A DNA stretch of 64,000 nucleotides from the NCBI RefSeq assembly GCF_047675955.1, contig NC_132911.1, forward strand, positions 20,420,565 through 20,484,564. The letters are read 5' to 3'. The notes beneath the pieces are model-generated. The model worked only from the letters and a program-made list of their open reading frames with translations. It did no database searches and was not told the origin of the DNA. The DNA comes from Chlorocebus sabaeus. Its lineage: Eukaryota > Chordata > Mammalia > Primates > Cercopithecidae. The translations under genes and the position numbers were made by a program. Every line of letters begins with the position of its first letter. The first letter of the stretch is position 1. Below are positions 37,623 to 49,287 of the stretch, piece after piece.

Positions 37623-38289
37623 TCCAAATGCAACTCTTCTAGAGTTAACTACCAATTCCCAAAACCTCTTGACTGTTTCACAGAGACATTTTTTTGAGGT
37701 CATAGGAAAAAATAATTTTAGAAACATGCCCTGATAAGTCTGGGTTCCTGAAATTGAGGGGGTGAATCCTTCAGCCCTAGTAGCCCTGAATGAGTCCTGT
37801 CTTCTGAACTTGACTCCAAGCCTCCCTAACGGCAGCAGTGATGTCCTCAAATGACAGAGTCAAAACTCTCACTAGATGCTTGTTGAGTGAAATTTAACAG
37901 ATCATGTGATGATTGGAGAAAGGGAGGGAGGAAGAAAGGAGAAGAGAACAGGAGGGAGAGGAAAAGGGAGGAGACAGGCAGTAAGCCAGAGAGGAGAGAG
38001 ACAAAGAGACACAGAATGGAACCGATTTTGAGATCCTACCTGTCCTGCCCATGGCCTTGTGGAGGACAGAGGAATGGGGCATCTGAGCTCACTCACACTG
38101 CCAATTTGAACTGTTCTGCCCTAGCCTCCCTCCTTACCCACCTGAGAGCATTGGGAAGCTGCCCCATGAAGGCTTTATACAAAGCAACACCATAGTAACT
38201 GTTTTCTCCACTAAAAGATGCCTATGCAGTGAAGCTCTGCACTCTTGTCTTCCCTCTCTGCAACTGGGAGAGTCTTTCACTCTCTCCAG
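37623..38289. other. Unique sequence with a purine-rich block
   Basis: 37915-38010 is a purine-rich (GGA/GAA) stretch that produces Lys/Arg/Glu-rich frames on the plus strand and Ser/Leu/Pro-rich frames on the minus strand. No gene recognised. Confidence 0.45.
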
Positions 38290-38760
38290 CAAAACACTCG
38301 CCGGCCACCGAGTAACTCTATCTCATATTGTCATGACTGTCATTACCAGCATTAGCATTTTCATTGTTCTTTCGCATTTCCCTGGCTCTGTTGGTCTAAA
38401 ATGGGCTTTCCATGACTTTAATTGGCTATCATCAGCCTTGAGCTCAGTGAGGCAGTCGTAGAGTTCATTTGACTAAGGCACAAGCAGAGACGAAGTGTGA
38501 ACAACTTGCTCAGGGTCTCTAGCTCCAGAGTCCTGCAGATGAGGGCTCACACTCCCTAAGTTTACTATCCTTTCCTCAACCCCATCTTGTCCTTCCCCAA
38601 GGGGGGAAATCTCCTCTACAGTTATCACAGTAGGAGAAATTATACCTCCCTGAATTATAACCTGGGCATCTGTGTGTCAAAGCAGAGAGGAAGTCAGGGA
38701 GGTAGCTTGTGTCTTGGAGGGGTGTGAGGGACTGGCCTGGGTGAGCAGATGGACAGAGCT
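38290..38760. other. Unique sequence, possibly partly conserved
   Basis: The part 38290-38440 has a repeat-free mix of retained CpGs and ATTA/ATTG motifs ('tttaattggctatcatcag'). A weak antisense MIR-like text lies at 38470-38540 ('aacttgctcagggtctctag'). Confidence 0.3.
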
Positions 38761-39080
38761 GAGCTGCCGGGTTCCATGTCAACAATGGCAAGTCCATGAG
38801 GAATTTCTGTAGAATTAGATATATTGCTGGACGTGAATAATTAAGGATTCTGATGTGGTCAGGTAGATTAATGTCCCTCTGAAAGCTCTGGATCAATGTT
38901 GGAAGGGAAAAAAATAAAAGACATGCATAATTAAAAAAAAACCATCAGAAACTTTGCTTGACATGATGACATTACTGATTTTTTTATGATCTTCTCAAAT
39001 ATACTCTGTAACCGTTATTAATTTAGTATCGTTAATAGCTCATCCTTCAAATGTCGGGCAAGAGCCAAAGCTGAAAAACA
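38761..39080. promoter_or_regulatory. Candidate conserved non-coding element (homeodomain-motif-rich)
   Basis: Repeat-free AT-rich block with many TAAT cores: 'gaataattaaggattc', 'tagattaatgtcc', 'gcataattaaaa', and 'ccgttattaatttagtatcg' followed by 'ttaatagctc'. CpGs are retained in an otherwise AT-rich context. Typical of developmental enhancers; not tested for conservation. Confidence 0.3.
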
Positions 39081-39504
39081 CAACTATTTAGGGCTGGAAA
39101 ACGTCCAGGGAGGAGAGGCGGAAAGCTCTAGGAACATGAGGCCCTGGGCTGCCTCCAGCTTCCTGAGAAACTCCCAGCCCAGTTCTCTGTTGCTGTGACT
39201 TCTCCCTCTTGGGCTACTTTGTGGTTCACAAAGACAGCAACTCTGGCCCATTCGCTAGGCATCCGCCGCCTTGGTTTGCCTGAACTTATGCACAGAGTAA
39301 TGTCAGGGATCCAGTGTGGGAGAATGTTGAGGTTCTCCAATAAGTCTCTCCTCTGAAATAAAGATCTAATGGTGCCCGATACCCAAGTGCTCATGATCAG
39401 GTGCGGCATCCTGTTGGGTTAAGTATCACCTTCTCACAGCCAGATGTCTCTGAAAATGCAGGTGCTTCTGCAGAGGACAGTATACTAATACAATGTACTA
39501 ATAT
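39081..39504. other. Unique sequence, no gene recognised
   Basis: A 93-codon minus frame (39128-39409) has no recognised product. Confidence 0.4.
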
Positions 39505-39765
39505 TATTTGTAAGGAATGTTTATAGGATGCTTACTATGTGCCAGGCCCTGTTCTAAGTACTTTACATGCATTATTGCATTTAATCCTCATAGCAACCAA
39601 GAATATTATTACTTCCAATGTTATGTATAGAAAAATAGATTCAAAGATACTAAGTAACTTAACTGGGGTCACACAGCTAGTAAGTGTTGGAGCTAGAACT
39701 CAAACTGGGTCTGATACCAGCAGCTGCATCTTTAGCCACTTTGTTACATCTGTCATCCTGGTAGA
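39505..39765 (-). mobile_element. MIR SINE, nearly full length and well preserved
   Basis: Antisense MIR with 'gcttactatgtgccaggccc', 'ctttacatgcattattgcat', 'atttaatcctcatagcaac', 'ggggtcacacagctagtaag' and 'gttggagctagaactcaaac'. One of the clearest MIRs in the window. Confidence 0.9.
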
Positions 39766-40514
39766 TTCCTGATGTATTAATCAAGTGACACTGGATTTAT
39801 CCACAAAGAAGCACGCACCTTGCTCTTCCAGAAAGAAGGGGAGCTAAAAGTGGTGAAGTTGTGGGTGGGTAAGGAAGGAGTTACTGGACAGAGGTGAAAG
39901 AAACATTTTCCCCAGCAACAGTCTCATCTCCTCTAAACGACTCTGGAGGGGAGGGGCTCACGTGTCACCCCACTGGGCCCCTGAAGTGGCTCAGAAGACC
40001 CAGCCTCCTGGATGATTCTTGGTAAGAAAGGTTGGAAGCATATGTTCTCCAAAGACTAGAGGAGACTGAAAAGTCCCCCAAAATTCCAAACCTTTCAACC
40101 TAGAGTGGACTTGACCCTAGAGAGCCAAGGTGGGGCATGCCAGGAACAGATTTCTTAAGGGACAGCAGCTTGGGAAACAGAGCTAGCTTGAAATCAGAAG
40201 CCTTAGATTGAGGTGTTGATGTTGGACAAGCTTGCTTGCTCTTTCTCCCCTCAGTTTTTGCATCATAAAGTAAGAGTATGGCCCCGAAGGCTTCTACCAA
40301 GCCTGTGTGCCTGTGACATTGAGTTTTCCTTAAAAGGACAAAGCATGACCATATCCCCCGGAAGCCTGGACCCTCAGGAGCCAGGGTGCAGAGATGTCTG
40401 AGAGAGAGCAGAGTAGGAAGGTAGTGTCCTCACCACCGGGCCCTCAGCATGACTTGCCTCGCACAGTGGGATACCCAGCAGATTCTCTAAGGACCTCAGA
40501 GTGCTGTGTTCTTA
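39766..40514. other. Unique sequence, no gene recognised
   Basis: No repeat or supported exon. Confidence 0.45.
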
Positions 40515-40520
40515 TTTCTT

Positions 40521-40550
40521 TAAGGACTGTCTTTTCTTAGACAGTCCTTA
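40521..40550. other. Perfect 12-bp inverted repeat (hairpin)
   Basis: 'taaggactgtct' (40521-40532) and its exact complement 'agacagtcctta' (40539-40550) flank a 6-base spacer. The similarity extends imperfectly outward to about 40515-40557. Confidence 0.9.
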
Positions 40551-40557
40551 AAAGAAG

Positions 40558-42099
40558 GGAAGGGATGGCTACTCCTACACTGAGCCAAAATATAGATTTA
40601 ATTTATCTGCTCAGTTCAATGGCTCAGGAAAAGCAAATCCAGAGTTGTTTGACTGCTCTAATGAGTCTTCAACATAAATGAGCGAGCAGGGTTGCCCATG
40701 TAGACACAGGCTGAGCCAGCAGAGCACAGTTTGCTCAGCTGCCTGCGAAGGTGGCTGGATGTCTCCACAAATCACAGTGTACCTGTGCACGTACACACAC
40801 ACAGGCACAGTTTCTTACTATTAAATTAGCCAAGTTGGATCTCAGCAGTGGGAAATCTGCATTTTAAAACTGAATCAGTAATTAATAGCCTAGACACTTA
40901 GTTCACTTTCCTTTGATTGGCTTTACGTAGATACAGAATGGACAGAGGTGTCCTTTCTTCCAACCAGCAAGCTGTCTCTCCCTCACCACCCCTCCTGCCC
41001 ACCTCCTGAGAATGAATATGTTCCTATCTCATTTGCATCCTATTATTACTGCGTTGAAGCTACAGTCATGTACAACCTCTTTATATTCACTTGAAAATTA
41101 AATTATAAAAGTTTTTCTGCGTTGCAATTTATGTTCTGGTTGGAGCCAATTGTTTTTTGTATTCCGGCAAATATCACAGTCTCCAGGACTTAATGAATTC
41201 ATAAGCATTGATTCCTAAGGGGAATAGTATGCATAGTCTATTGGAAAATAGAGAAGCTCAGCCTAATGTCAAAATGTTTTACTTTCTCCCACCCAAGCCT
41301 TACATACGCTTGGGAAATTCTTGTGGACGCCAGGCAGCTTATGTCTGCAGGCACCTGTCAATACTGCCTGCTGTACTGAGGGGTGCCTGCAAAAAGCTAT
41401 GCCTTCTGAATATATCAAGCAATGGATGCTATAGAATCTAGACGTTTTTATGCAATCTGTTATTTTAGGACAAATCAGTAATCAGCCTCAACCCCTACCT
41501 TGGCCACTCCCCAGGTCCTAAAAGCCACAGCCACTGCCTCCGTCCATGATGGAAGTCACACACTTGTAGCCGACTGACATATTTTGTATGTATTTTATGA
41601 CTTTTTTTTTCTTAAAAGCCAACATTGAAATATTTGGAGATTTCACCTAAAAATCCAAATTTTGACCTTCTTAAAAACATCTGAAGGTCTGACAGCATTG
41701 AGCCGATGTTCAACATGATGGCAGTCTAGAGGTGTGGAGTAACAGCAGTCAGCTTCCTTTAAACAGTGTATGTCAGGAGACAGACTCTACAATTTGATCC
41801 TCACCACTTGTGGATAGCGGCCCAACAGGATTTGCCATTTTTTCAGAGAATGTGCATGCTTTTGTCTCCACAATCTCTATTAAAAGTGGGAAAACAAAAA
41901 TAGACCTAGAAAGCAAAGATCTCAATCCAGGGGCAAGAATATATTTTTTTGAAGGAAGTGAAACAATGTTGCTGCTTAATTTCCAAATAGAGTACTCAGG
42001 AATTTTTCCTGAACCTAGCTTACTTTACCTAAGGACGTCCTAGCCATTGTTTTATTACTTGCCTTGCCCCTGGAGACATTTGAATTTTAGACCCCTTGA
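40558..42099. other. Unique sequence, partly AT-rich
   Basis: No gene or secure repeat. 41030-41190 is AT-rich with 'ctcatttgcatcc' (octamer-like ATTTGCAT) and 'cttgaaaattaaattata'. Short frames (to 77 codons) have no product. Confidence 0.4.
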
Positions 42100-42329
42100 C
42101 CTTGGTGGTTTTTAGGGAAACCCTATATCAGGCAGACCCTTTCAAGCTGACATGGCTCCCCATCTAGGGGTCTCAGTGTCAGCCACCCTTCCAGACCCGG
42201 GAGCCTCTGCCCTACTCCTTTGATGCTCTCAGGCTGCTTCCACTTCCCTAAGTCCAGACTCACCAGTGCTTGACGTCAGGCTGACATCTGGGCCTCCGCT
42301 GTCTGTAACGACTTGTCTGCCTCACCCCT

Positions 42330-43227
42330 GAGTCCCTTGGTGTGAAATAATAAATATATGTATATGTTGGTCCCTGTCCAGTTCTTGATATAGAGCTCCT
42401 AAAACTCTTATGGGTAGGGAAACTGGGAGATCTTTTCTTCTCATATTTGGCCTTTGGCCCCACATCCTGACACAGAGCTCCTAAGACGTTTGTAATTTCC
42501 CGAGAGACAGGAGCGTCTAACACAGAGCCCCTGCATCCCTCGAAATTTCCTGTGTGATAGGAACATCTCTTGTTTTAATGAGGTAACTTCTGGTGGGTTC
42601 CTGGATAGCTTTGGGAACCAGCCATGTGATTAGAGGGTTGGAACTTTCGGTCCCACACCTCCAACCTCTGGGGAGGGAAAAAGGGCTGAATGTTGAATTG
42701 CTCACCAATGGCCAATGATTTACGCAATCATGCTCACATAATAAAGCCTCCATCAAAAACTAAAAGAACAAAGTTCAGATAGCTTCTGGATTGCTGAATG
42801 CATGGAAGTTCCTAGAGGGTGGCACCCTTTGGATAGCTCCAAGGTATGCAAGGAACTATCCATGTATCCATGGAAGCTCCATGCCCCTTCTCCCCTACCT
42901 CGCCCTGTGCATCTCTTCCATCTGACAGTCCATCTGTATCCTTTGTGATATCCTTTATAATAAATGAGTACACAGAAGTAAGGTGTTTCTTTACGTTCTG
43001 TGAGCCATCCTAGCAAATTAATTGAACCTAAAGAGGAGAACTCTGATTTATAGCTGGTCAACCGGGGACTCACAACAGACATGTGAAGTGGAGACAGTCT
43101 TGTGGAATTGAGCCCTTAACTTGTGGGAATGGATTCTGACTCCTGGTAGATAGTGTTAGAATTGGACTAACTTTTAGGACACCCAGTTGAGGTCCATTGG
43201 AGAATTGCTTGGTAAACCCTGACACAT
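42330..43227 (+). mobile_element. ERV LTR (ERVL-like, MER21-like tentative)
   Basis: Recurrent LTR text: 'tgtatatgttggtccctgtc', 'atgctcacataataaagcct', 'cctcgccctgtgcatctctt', 'tcctttataataaatgagta' (polyadenylation signal near 42957), 'gttctgtgagccatcctagc', ending 'aaccctgacaca'. The 5' edge is uncertain and may reach 42100. Subfamily not confirmed. Confidence 0.5.
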
Positions 43228-43229
43228 CT

Positions 43230-43248
43230 GGTATCAGACTTGAAGTAT
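43230..43248 (+). other. Relic retroviral primer-binding site (tRNA-Leu-like)
   Basis: Directly after the LTR, 'tggtatcagacttgaagt' matches about 12 of 18 positions of the leucine-tRNA-type site seen in ERVL elements. Decayed; supports this being a left (5') LTR rather than a solo LTR. Confidence 0.35.
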
Positions 43249-44739
43249 TGTTTCCAGTGTTGAGTGCAAGAGTAGGAAAAATAGTTTAGTTATTCCTATC
43301 TCTTTCATTTGGTGACACCCTTAGATTGGTAATCATCACTTCCTCTTGGATTCAAAACCCTGCATTCTTGTCTCCTAGGTCATTACAGAGCTAATATTGC
43401 ACATCTAACCTCTTAGCCTGTCCTAGTTCACTGTGCCTCCATTCCTCTACCTGTTGGGCATTGCCAAAAAATTATGTAAGGCAGAAATTCAGTGAGGGAA
43501 AGAAGGGCAATGTCCTGGAGACAGAAGGAAGCATCAAGGTCAAACCAGAGAGGCAAAGTTACTGGTATGGAGACTCTCACAGGTAACCTGCAGAGCTCAG
43601 ACTTCCTGCCTCTCTTTATGGTGCTCTCTCCATTATCTGGCATCCATCTGTGCTCATGTGGACAATATTTGTGCATAAGCATTTTTAACAAGACCATCTG
43701 CTGCCCTTGAAACTCACATCACAGGGCCCATGTTGTAGGAAAGGCTCTTTAGCTAGCAACGATGGTGTCCAGGACAATTCTACGTTTTACCATACTTGCA
43801 GCCATTGAGAGGGACTTGCAGGACTGACCCATCTCATCTCATCTTTCTTTGCATCCTTCAAGAAATTGATGGGTAATCTAAAAGGTGAATGTTTACAGAC
43901 CTGCAGTTATAGTATCAGAGTTTCCTCTATGTGGTGGAGATTATGGGTCTGAGACCTGAAAGAAGTGATTCACTAAAAGGATAGGTTGTCTCACCTCCTG
44001 GTGCTGACTCAGAGAGGAGCCTCTGGGCTGACTTAACCTCTTTGCTGTGCACTCTCATTCTGTCTCCACCCAAACAACATGGCAGACATCAGCAGTACTT
44101 CCCATAATTCCCAACGAGGAGGCTGTGTGCAACAGAGTCATCATAGGATATTCTGAGAAATAAACCTGTCAAGGCATAATTGCTCACTCATTTTAGCCCC
44201 ATGCATCGTGGAAAAGATCACGTGCCAGAATTGGGAGTCTCTTTTTCTTCATGTCTAGCACCATCTTGTCAGGAGCAGCAATTCCAAAGACAAAACCTGG
44301 GGAGATTTCAGCACCACTGGGTGTGCCTTCTGAATGCCTTCTGAACAGCAGGAGTGGGCTTCCAGCTGGAGCCCAGATGAAGGTTAACTACAGGACAATT
44401 TACCAGTAAGTGGGAGTGGTATTAGCAATTACATTCTGGCTGAGTGACTAATTGCTTCCACCTGGGAAAGCAGATCCAGCCCCAAAGGAAGGTGAAGGTC
44501 ATCCCTGCTCCAGGGTTAGAGCTACAGGGGCGGCTGCTCCACAATGCCACACATGGTTCTTGCTGCAAGGTCTTTCGCAAAGAGCACCGACTGCCTACAT
44601 CTCTTGTCTGGGATGCAGTTCTCTTTCTCCCCATTCTCCTAGTTTTGTTTTGTTTGCTTTTCCTGATTTCTAACATCTGACCTTGTCTGTGCTACCTTCT
44701 GCATCTCTCTTTGTCTTACTGAGTCCCCTGGCATATTTC
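43249..44739. other. Unassigned sequence, no gene recognised
   Basis: Could include decayed internal ERV sequence close to the LTR, but nothing is readable as gag/pol/env. Short frames only. Confidence 0.35.
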
Positions 44740-45182
44740 CTCCCTCCTATCTGTCATGGACATGTGAATTAGTGCTGGCCAATGAGGCAGAAGTGAGTAG
44801 CTCCGGGCTGTACTTCCTGTAAGTCTGTTGTATTATATATGTACCTATCAATATATTTGTATATACAAATAGGTATACAACAGCTGACTCAGCTGACACA
44901 TAGCTTTTGCTTTATTCTTACCCCTTCCTCCTGACCAGAATGGACAAGAGATTCCCAAGGATGCAGCATTCATATTCTGGCCTCCAAAGAGAGTCACAGG
45001 AAAAGGATGCCAGGGCAGAATAATAAAAGGAGCCAGGCCCCTACAGGGCATTATGGACTATTCAACCAGTTCTGGACTTTCACCTGAGATTTACTGTAAG
45101 GTGAAAAAAATAGCCTCTATCTTGTTAAGCTACTGCTGTTGGCTTTCTGCTATTTGCAGCTAAACTCAGTCCTAACAGATAC
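44740..45182 (+). mobile_element. MLT1-type LTR (older subfamily) with an AT-palindrome inside
   Basis: 'gtgctggccaatgaggcaga', 'agtgagtagctccgggctgt', 'ctgctgttggctttctgcta' and 'cagctaaactcagtcctaac' match older MLT1 LTRs. An AT-rich segment (44827-44881) containing an 18-bp perfect palindrome (44854-44871) interrupts it. Confidence 0.65.
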
Positions 45183-45239
45183 ATAAATCCTTTTCATTTT
45201 TCCAAAGGATCTTCAGAAATACTGGCTTGGGTATCTAAC

Positions 45240-45613
45240 TATTACTGACTGAATTGTGCCCCTCTAGAATTCATATGTTGAAGTCCTAACCCCTGATAAG
45301 GGAATGTGACCATGTTTGGAGATAGGGTCTTTAAAAAGGAAATTACATTGAAATGAGCTCATGAGGGTGGTTCCTAATCCAGTGTGATTGGTGTCCTTAT
45401 GAAATGAGGAAATTGGAGCACAGACACATCCAGAGAGGGAAAATGATATAAAGAGACATAGGGAGAAGATAGTCCCTGAGAAGAAACCAACCCTGCCAAC
45501 AACTTTATCTCTGACTTCCAGCCTCCAGAATCACAAGGAAGGTACATTTCTGTTGTTTAAGCCACACCCTCCATTGTAGCTTATTTTAATGGCAGCCCTG
45601 ACAAACTAACACA
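45240..45613 (+). mobile_element. MLT1C/D-type MaLR LTR
   Basis: 'gaattcatatgttgaagtcc', 'gtttggagatagggtcttta', 'cagacacatccagagaggga', 'gaaaccaaccctgccaacaa', 'ctgttgtttaagccacacc' and terminal 'gacaaactaacaca'. Nearly full-length solo LTR. Confidence 0.88.
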
Positions 45614-45654
45614 AAGACCTATATTTCCTGACCATGGGATCCTCCATGGTCAGG

Positions 45655-45792
45655 AAGCGGCTTAGCAGTTGGACCACCTGTATTAAAAATGCCTGAGATT
45701 CCTGTTAAAAAATAGGGTAGAGTTCAGGAATCTTTATTTTAACCAGTTTCTCTAGTGATTCTTAAGTGCTCTATAGTTTGAGAATCACTAGT
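45655..45792 (+). mobile_element. MER5A-type DNA transposon relic
   Basis: 'ggaccacctgtattaaaaat', 'gaatctttattttaacc' and 'tagtttgagaatcactag' (the 3' terminal inverted-repeat side of MER5A). Confidence 0.55.
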
Positions 45793-45984
45793 TCAGTTCT
45801 TTAAGGTCTTACAGAACACAAATGAGATAGAGGAGAAGTTGACAGTCCAGTGACAGGCTGGGGAATAAAAAGTATTTGAGGGACAGACAAAGACTGACCT
45901 GAGACCAGGAGAGAGAGACACTTCAGAGGAACAGTATGAGCTAAGACTCCAAGGTGGGAAAGAAATAGGTGTGTTTGGTGGCAA

Positions 45985-46230
45985 TGATAATAATAATAAT
46001 GATAGTAATCTCAACTAGCATCTTCATGAAGTCTTATAACTTACATAGCAATTTTAATTATATTATCTAATTTAAATCTTCAACTGTAAGGTGAGATTTA
46101 TAGGTAAGGATTACAGGTGGAGATTACCTCAACCTTGCAGGTCACCTCAACCCAGTGAGGAAGTTAATATTTTATTATCTCCATTCTGCAGGGGGAGACA
46201 CCAAGTCTACATACTAGAAACAGTATGTGC
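45985..46230 (-). mobile_element. MIR SINE with internal extra segment
   Basis: A short AAT/TAA-rich start (45985-46008), 'attatctaatttaaatcttc', and later 'ttattatctccattctgcag' are antisense MIR landmarks. About 60 bp between (46085-46145) do not match and include a partial repetition of 'acctcaacc'. Confidence 0.55.
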
Positions 46231-47399
46231 TAGTTGTCAAGGTCTCCATGGTTTTTTGGCGGACAACCAGGAAGCCCTGATGTGAGCACGACTCCACTTC
46301 ATGCTGCAAGTGGCCAGAAGCCATGATCCCCTAAAGCACTGCAGCTCTGCCTGCCTTGACAATGGAGTAGGGAACAGAATAAAATAATCCTATAAAATGA
46401 TCTCTTGAGAGAGTGATTGGCTAGAGGGAAGATAGGAAACAAAGGAAGAGGGTAGCTTCCTCTCTTGCACTTGTGTATTTTGGACCTACATTTAAAGGGT
46501 CTATAGTGAAGAGAGCCCATAAAGCAGGTGGTGCTAATGAAGAGAGATGGAAAGGAGGCTCCAGGACTTATCACTCATTCTACCCCATTAAGGAGGTACC
46601 CGCTTTTCTTACCACTTTCAAACAAGCCCACTTGGGAATTTGGGGGTAAGGCAGGACTTCAGCTTAGAGACGAGCATTCTTCCCTTGCATGTATGTACAA
46701 CAGTAAAAAGGCAACTGGGGAATGATGATTGAGCACGAGGCATCCTTGTCGCTGTGCTGAGGCCATGGCATTTGGACAGAATAGACCCCAACACTGCTCA
46801 AGGCATAAGTCTACTTGTCTTTATGTTTGTCCATCTATATATCTATTCTTGCTCCTTACTATAAGTATTTGATGTTGTGTATAAAATGCCCGCAATATAA
46901 AAGAATGAAATAAATACTCAAGGGAGTTATTAGTTAAGGAGACTATGAGAGGAAAGTATGGCAATAAAAATAAAGGAAAAACTAACATACACACCATTGA
47001 ATGCAGACCATTAGATCTGGTACTATGGCAATTGAGTGCTTCAAAATGTGACTCTGGGTTTTCCAACAGCCAAAACAAAGACAGGATAAAACACATGGTT
47101 ACAAGAAGCAAACTGCCTATAATAGGAAGAAATTTTATTAAAGAATGCCAGTTGTAAGCAGAAAAGCAGAACTCAGCTCTTCCTGATGATGAGGCCCAAG
47201 AGGAATTTCTCCCATGAGTCCTCATGAAGAGGATACCATGCTGTAGAGGAAAACATTCTTAGCAAAATCCCCACAATGACATTTGTTAGACTATTAATCT
47301 GAGCCTCTCAATGGCATAATGCCAAAGCATAGTACAGGAGAAGCAAAGCGGCCTGCATGGGAAGCATGGTGATGGTGTTTTGAAAAAGGGTAACATTTA
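46231..47399. other. Unassigned sequence, no gene recognised
   Basis: A 134-codon minus frame (46821-47225) is hydrophobic-rich simply because the sequence is T-rich on that strand; no homology recognised. Confidence 0.4.
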
Positions 47400-47595
47400 C
47401 AGTTCCTAGAGCTGAGTCTTAACTTTGAGATGCTATATGCCCTTGGAGACTCTTTTAAAAAGTTTATAACCTGTACAGATAAACACGTATATGCACGAAC
47501 TACAAAACTTTATATATAATTTCAGAGGGAGGTTACAGACAACTCACACTCCAGAAGAAGACCATTTATGGTGCATGAGTTAAGAGGCACTGAAA
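47400..47595 (+). mobile_element. Probable ancient interspersed repeat, family not assigned
   Basis: 'aactttatatataatttcag' and 'agggaggttacagac' parallel the segment at 15600-15850, suggesting the same unassigned family. Confidence 0.3.
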
Positions 47596-47799
47596 AACGA
47601 GGACTGCCTAAAAAGATGATGCCAGGAAGACAATTGAAAATGTTGCTGGATTGATAGATTTGATCCTATATTTCCTGACACTATTTTATGCATTCCTAAC
47701 AAAGTTTCCCTTTGAAAATTCACTTACCTAAATGGAATTTCCCTCTGATACAACAGCAGTGATAAAATATATATCTGGGATTTCCATGGACTAGACATA

Positions 47800-49251
47800 C
47801 TTTTCCTTATTCCTCCCACAAAGTAACTAAAAATCCTGCATGTTATATATAAAACAGATATAAGAAAACTGAAAAATGAAGAAAAGAAGGGAAACTGGCT
47901 AGGGACTTCAGAACCTAAGGAACAACATGGGGGTAAGTTTCGTGAATTTCCTTTTTGCTTTGTACACTCCTATTTGGAACTGAAAAATCAGCAACCCAGA
48001 AATACCAATAGGTAGGCGAGGATTAAACAAAAGTCTTCTTTTTCTAGCCAAACAAGTAGGAAAAGAACAACCTAGAAAGACAAAAAACTTTTAGACAATA
48101 ACTGCTCTACTTCAGTCAAACACTACAGAAAAGACTGTAATCCCACCTCCACCCATGCCAGCAAAAGTAGAGTAGGGAGCCTAGACTTACAGTCTTGTTA
48201 GGTAGAGTGAGAAACCCCAGCTTTTCTGCTGGGGTAGTAGCAGAGAAGAGCAAGTAGGGGGCCTGAACATCAACTCAGCATTATCTACCAGGGGATAGTA
48301 AGCCACACTCTGCTGCTCACTTAGTGTCAGTATAGAATACAGAAGGAATAGTAATGAGTTGCTCCAACCCCTCCCAACCAGAGACTTATCAGTGGAGGCC
48401 TAGCAGGGAGCAGAACTCCCATCTCTGTGACAAGAACCACACTCCTTGGGTGTAGCAAAAGAACCCAAGTTGGAAACCTGGACTTTTATTTGTAGTCAGC
48501 AGCAGCAAGATGGCACAACCCCTTCTCTACCTGGATGGTATTAAAGAAAGCTGGCAAAAATAGGACGTTTAAACAAAATTCATAATCTCATAACCCAAAA
48601 TATCCAGGTTTCAATAGAAAATTACTTGTCATACCAATAATCAGGAAAACCTCAAACTAAATGTAAAAAGGCAACCAATAGATGCCAACAGCAAATATGG
48701 GAGAGATGTTAGAATTATCTGACAATGATGTTAAAGCAGCCATCATAAAAATACTCAAATAAGCAATCATGAGCCCACTGGAAATGAAATTTACATAGAA
48801 TGTCTCAGTAAAGAAATAGGAGCTATCAAAGAGAACCAAATTGAAATTTCAGAAATGCAAAATACAATAATTAAAATAAGCTTAATAAATGGGCTCAGAA
48901 GAATGAAAGAGTCCAAGGAAGGAATTCATAAAATGAAAGATAAAACAATAGAAATCACCCAATCTTGACTGGGCACAGTGGCTCATGCCTGTAATCACAG
49001 CACTTTGGGAGGCCAACACGGGCAGATCACTTGAGGTCAGGAGTTCAAAACCAGACTGGCCAACTTGGTGAAACCCTGTCTCTACTAAAAATACAAAACT
49101 AAAAATTAGCCAGGCATGGTGGTGTGCACCTGTAATCCCAGCCAAGTGGGAGGCTGAGGCAGAATTGTTTGAACCCACAGGTGGAGGTTGCAGTGAGCTG
49201 AGATTGCACCACTGCACTCCAGCCTAGGTGATAGAGCAAGACTCTGTCTCA

Positions 49252-49287
<36 letters not shown>

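Noticed and set aside
37887..38195. Lys/Arg/Glu-rich frame that looks like a nuclear protein tail
   Set aside because: Arises from a purine-rich low-complexity block with the complementary Ser/Leu/Pro-rich frame opposite.
46821..47225. 134-codon minus-strand frame with hydrophobic stretches resembling membrane segments
   Set aside because: Hydrophobicity follows from T-rich composition on that strand; no family resemblance and no start or splice context.
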